A DNA stretch of 64,000 nt, from positions 1-64,000 of the forward strand of contig NZ_LAQO01000025.1 of the NCBI RefSeq assembly GCF_000971975.1, given 5' to 3'. Positions 61,203-64,000 of this stretch are shown here, piece after piece (position 1 is the stretch's first letter; each line of letters begins with the position of its first letter). The stretch is from Paenibacillus algorifonticola (GTDB lineage Bacteria; Bacillota; Bacilli; Paenibacillales; Paenibacillaceae). The notes below the pieces were generated by a model. That model searched no databases and was not told where the DNA came from. It saw only the letters and a program-made list of their open reading frames with translations. Made by a program: the position numbers and the translations under genes.

Positions 61203-62717
61203 TTACGACTTAGCTGCATACCATGCGGAAAACTGCTTCTGGTATTCAGCCATATATTTGTCAAAGCCTGCTGCCTTAAGCTTCTCCAGCGCTTTCGGGA
61301 AATACGTATCGTAATCCAGGAAACCGCTGGCAATTGGCGCCAGTAGCTCCGAGAAAACGCCATTGATTTTTGTTTCTTCATTTTTCACCGGCGTATTGTC
61401 AAAGTTGAAGCCTGCGCCCTTGGAAATAATGGCATCATCGTCCCACGCTTTATATTGTGCAATAAAGTCGTCTGGGACCGTATTGTCGAAACGCATAAAG
61501 TTTTTATTCATAAGCAGCCAATCTGGAATAAGCGCATCGGTTGTGTTACGCGTCAGTCTGCCGTTCTCATCAAGCGTGTAGTCCTTATCCTTGATGCCAT
61601 AAGCGAACAAATCGTACAGCTCCTGATTTTTTTGGAGTAGATTGAAGAACATGACATAACGTTCGGGATCAGCAGCATTTGCCGATACGAACCATGCGGT
61701 GCTATAAGTGCCACGGCTGATCTTTGGAAAATCCTTGCTTAAAAAATAGTTGGCAAGCTTCGCTGTCGGAACAGCCTGCGTAATCGAAGCAGCGCCTTCA
61801 AACGGACGCGCTGCCGTTCCAGCCCAGAACATCGCCTTGCCGGAGTTCCAATCGGATTGCAATTGAGGCAAATTAGTCGCTGCATATTTAGGAATGATGC
61901 CCTTCTGGTACCAGCCCCTCATAATCGCGGCATACGCTTTGAAGTCCTCGCTTTCAAACCAGCTAATCACTTTGTCGTCCTTGGCCGCTTCATCAATGGC
62001 GAGCATATCATTTTGCCAGAACAGATTTTTATCTGTATACTCGTACATCAGCATTTTACGGGCGTCTGTGCTTGCATAGCCGATCAGCTCAGGATGCTTC
62101 GCATGGACTTTATCATAAAACGCCTCCAGTTCAGCTAAGGATGAAATGCCCGTCATACCAACCTCCTCGAGCAAATCCTGACGCGCCAGCACGCTGTAAA
62201 ACTCTCCGGAGTTAGGCTTATTGCCTACCGGAACCGCATACTGCTTGCCGTCAAGCTGGAAGGCGGTAAAGGAATTGTCGTCAATCGACTTCTTCATATC
62301 GCCAGCCGCATTATCCATAAATGGCGTCAGGTCGGTATACAGTCCTTTTGCCACTGACTTCACCATGTAATTCGTATCTGTATAAGTTGCGAAATCCTCG
62401 CCGGTGGACAGCATCAAATCCGTTTTCCCGCCACCGTATTCTGTCCAGGGCAGAAATTGAAATTCAATGTCGGCGTTGATTTCTTTTTTGATCAGATCCT
62501 TGAATTCTGCTTTGGAAAGCTCCTTCATGCGGTTCGACTCATCGCCGTAAAGGACGATTTTAAGCTTGGCCGGCTTAAGAGTGCTGCCAGCGCTTTCATT
62601 ATTCGTGCCATTAGCGGGCGATGTGGATTCCTTCCCGTTATTGCTTCCCGTGCCGCAGGCGGAGAGAAGCAGCAACGCTGCCAAGAATAGAGCTGACCAT
62701 ACGCGTTTCTTTACCAT
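61203..62717 (-). CDS. Extracellular solute-binding lipoprotein of a carbohydrate ABC transporter (LipO-like)
   Basis: A 504-residue lipoprotein with lipobox LLLSACG near residue 21 and a Ser/Asn-rich linker. The binding domain is of the family 1 / LipO type: KLKIVLYGDESNRMKELSKAEFKDLIKKEI, FLPWTEYGGGKTDLMLSTGEDFATY, QLDGKQYAVPVGNKPNSGEFYSVLARQDLLEEVGM, and GIKDKDYTLDENGRL near the end. It would feed the two permeases encoded upstream with an oligosaccharide. The sugar is unknown. Confidence 0.9.
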   Translation of the reverse strand: MVKKRVWSALFLAALLLLSACGTGSNNGKESTSPANGTNNESAGSTLKPAKLKIVLYGDESNRMKELSKAEFKDLIKKEINADIEFQFLPWTEYGGGKTDLMLSTGEDFATYTDTNYMVKSVAKGLYTDLTPFMDNAAGDMKKSIDDNSFTAFQLDGKQYAVPVGNKPNSGEFYSVLARQDLLEEVGMTGISSLAELEAFYDKVHAKHPELIGYASTDARKMLMYEYTDKNLFWQNDMLAIDEAAKDDKVISWFESEDFKAYAAIMRGWYQKGIIPKYAATNLPQLQSDWNSGKAMFWAGTAARPFEGAASITQAVPTAKLANYFLSKDFPKISRGTYSTAWFVSANAADPERYVMFFNLLQKNQELYDLFAYGIKDKDYTLDENGRLTRNTTDALIPDWLLMNKNFMRFDNTVPDDFIAQYKAWDDDAIISKGAGFNFDNTPVKNEETKINGVFSELLAPIASGFLDYDTYFPKALEKLKAAGFDKYMAEYQKQFSAWYAAKS

Positions 62718-62832
62718 GTGTGAACCCTCCTGTAATGTTTTTATGTTTGTTTATTGTTCAATGGCATAAAGGACGCTAACCTTCTCATAATGAATTCGTC
62801 CATCATACCATGTACAACCGCAAATAGCCGTA

Positions 62833-63717
62833 TCAGCCCTTGACGGAGCCGACGATGATTCCCCTTACAAAATAACGCTGAAGGAACGGATACAAAATCG
62901 CGATCGGCAGCACAGTCAGACAGGTCATCGCCATCTTTGCCGTCTCCAGCGGAGGAGCGATTATAGCGCCGCCAATCTGCGCACTGTTTCCAGAAGCCAA
63001 ATATTGAATGTTAGCCATCATGTTGTACATCATGTACTGGATCGTATACAGCCTCTCCTCCGAAACGAGCAGCAGCGGCAAGTAGAAATCATTCCAGAAC
63101 TGCAGCGCATAAAACAGGGAGATCGTAACGAGTCCAACCTGTCCAAGCGGCAGCATAATGCGGAAAAAGATATGAATATGACCAGCACCGTCGATTTGGG
63201 CAGATTCGATAATTTCATGTGGAATGCTTTTGAAATAGTTGGCTTGCAAATACATGAGAAATACATTGAGCAAATAGGGAACGAACAGGCCAGCAAGCGT
63301 ATTGTCCAGATGATAATATTTCGTAGCTAAAATATACCAAGGCAGCGTACCGCCACTGAACAGCATCGTAAAATAAGCCATGAAGGCGAAAAAGTTGCGG
63401 TACCGGAAGCCCTTCACCGTAATAACGTAGGCGTAGGCTGTCGTAACGAGCACGGCGGACGCTGTGCCGAGCACCGTAACGATCGCCGAGGTCAAATAAG
63501 CTTGCAAAATTTGCTCCGCCTTTGAGCCAAACATAAAAGCATACGTATCCAGACTAAAGCCCCGAGGCAGGAAGGAATAACCTTCCGCTGCGAGCCTTGC
63601 TTCCGTCGAGAACGAGCCTGAGACGGCCATTACGAACGGAATCAGGCAAATAAGGGCGAATAGGCTGATGCAGGCATAAAAAACGACAATAAGCATTCTG
63701 TTTTCTTGATTAGCCAT
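62833..63717 (-). CDS. Carbohydrate ABC transporter permease (YtcP/LplC type)
   Basis: A 294-residue MalG-like permease with six transmembrane helices. The ATPase-contact loop is YFKSIPHEIIESAQIDGAGHIHIFFRIMLPLGQ (EAA---G motif), and the end RYFVRGIIVGSVKG is typical for the YtcP family. These systems usually use a shared MsmX-type ATPase, and no ATPase gene is present in the window. It lies between the partial permease and the binding protein. Confidence 0.92.
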   Translation of the reverse strand: MANQENRMLIVVFYACISLFALICLIPFVMAVSGSFSTEARLAAEGYSFLPRGFSLDTYAFMFGSKAEQILQAYLTSAIVTVLGTASAVLVTTAYAYVITVKGFRYRNFFAFMAYFTMLFSGGTLPWYILATKYYHLDNTLAGLFVPYLLNVFLMYLQANYFKSIPHEIIESAQIDGAGHIHIFFRIMLPLGQVGLVTISLFYALQFWNDFYLPLLLVSEERLYTIQYMMYNMMANIQYLASGNSAQIGGAIIAPPLETAKMAMTCLTVLPIAILYPFLQRYFVRGIIVGSVKG

Positions 63718-63729
63718 GTCACATGTCTC

Positions 63730-64000
63730 CTAAAATAGTTTGCTTTCCTTGTCGTACCAGCCTGCCAGCTTGTTTGCGATCAGCACGAGCAGGAACCCGA
63801 AGACGGACTGATACAGTGTAATAGCTGAAGCGAAGCCGAATTCGCCAGAGCGGATGGCTGTACGGTATACATACACGTCGATAATGTCGGTAGTCGGAAG
63901 CAGCAGCGGATTCAGGAAGGTGACGCCCATAATCATGCTGAGATCGCCCTTGAGCATCCCCCCGATTCCAAGCAAAGTAAGCAGGATGATCGACGGGATA
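63730..64000 (-). CDS. Carbohydrate ABC transporter permease (LplB/YteP type), C-terminal part
   Basis: Only the last roughly 90 residues are inside the window; the gene continues past the right edge. The frame runs from the edge (IPSIILLTLLGIGGMLKGD) through MGVTFLNPLLLPTTDIIDVYVYRTAIRSGEFGFASAITLYQSVFGFLLVLIAN, the conserved C-terminal half of LplB/YteP permeases. It lies 12 bp upstream of its partner permease. Confidence 0.9.
   Translation of the reverse strand, partial: IPSIILLTLLGIGGMLKGDLSMIMGVTFLNPLLLPTTDIIDVYVYRTAIRSGEFGFASAITLYQSVFGFLLVLIANKLAGWYDKESKLF

Overview
The window reads as chromosomal DNA of a Paenibacillus-type member of the Firmicutes. The evidence is a ccpN / PPDK-regulator pair, YycC, DUF2621 and DUF2225 proteins, YtcP/LplB-type sugar permeases, strong AGGAGG ribosome sites, medium GC, and protein sequences closest in style to Bacillus and Paenibacillus families. 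No rRNA, tRNA, CRISPR array, transposase or integrase gene was seen.

Layout. (1) 1-7.1 kb: housekeeping genes: nucleoside phosphorylase ppnP and transketolase (minus), formyl-THF deformylase purU and endonuclease IV nfo (minus), then a DUF2621 membrane protein, a lipoprotein and a TIGR01777 epimerase-like protein (plus). (2) 7.1-17.8 kb: a complete Tad/Flp pilus operon on the minus strand: TadZ, TadA, TadB, TadC, Flp pilin, two TadE-like pseudopilins, a DUF5702 TadG-like protein, a CpaA/TadV peptidase and an FHA protein. Its strong promoter is followed almost at once by a perfect terminator hairpin. (3) 18.0-22.2 kb: two right-handed beta-helix proteins, one intact (plus) and one AT-rich and frameshifted (minus). 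(4) 22.2-29.3 kb: a lasso peptide cluster of the paeninodin type (order C-A-K-B1-B2-N-D), including a 54-codon precursor gene with an unusually long predicted core. (5) 29.4-47.5 kb: a 15-gene exopolysaccharide operon with a colanic-acid-like gene set (GDP-fucose, GDP-mannose, UDP-glucose and UDP-glucuronate supply, Wzx/Wzy, Wzz/tyrosine kinase, five glycosyltransferase-type genes, an acetyltransferase and a priming sugar transferase). (6) 48.2-60.8 kb: mixed core genes (Eis-like acetyltransferase, transaldolase, ndk, Sufu-domain protein, glpX, PPDK regulator, ccpN, a TauA-type ABC transporter, PepF, YycC, DUF2225, truncated haemoglobin). (7) 61.2-64.0 kb: a carbohydrate ABC transporter running off the right edge.

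How it fits together. The exopolysaccharide operon and the lasso cluster lie head to tail on the same strand. They also share a palindrome, GATAC-N5-GTATC, at both promoters, which suggests one undescribed regulator for both. Between the tyrosine kinase and galU lies a structured leader-like RNA followed by a terminator hairpin. This is the place where the EAR (epsC) antitermination RNA sits in Bacillus eps operons.

The most unusual structure is a 98-bp repeat family, with four good copies and one diverged copy. A tandem pair sits inside codon 5/6 of the transaldolase gene. Each unit ends the incoming reading frame and offers a new Shine-Dalgarno-like site and ATG. The second unit is in frame with the rest of transaldolase, giving it a new N-terminus. 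Single copies form upstream ORFs before transketolase and before the priming sugar transferase. A second palindromic family has two copies, one on each side of the GDP-fucose synthase gene.
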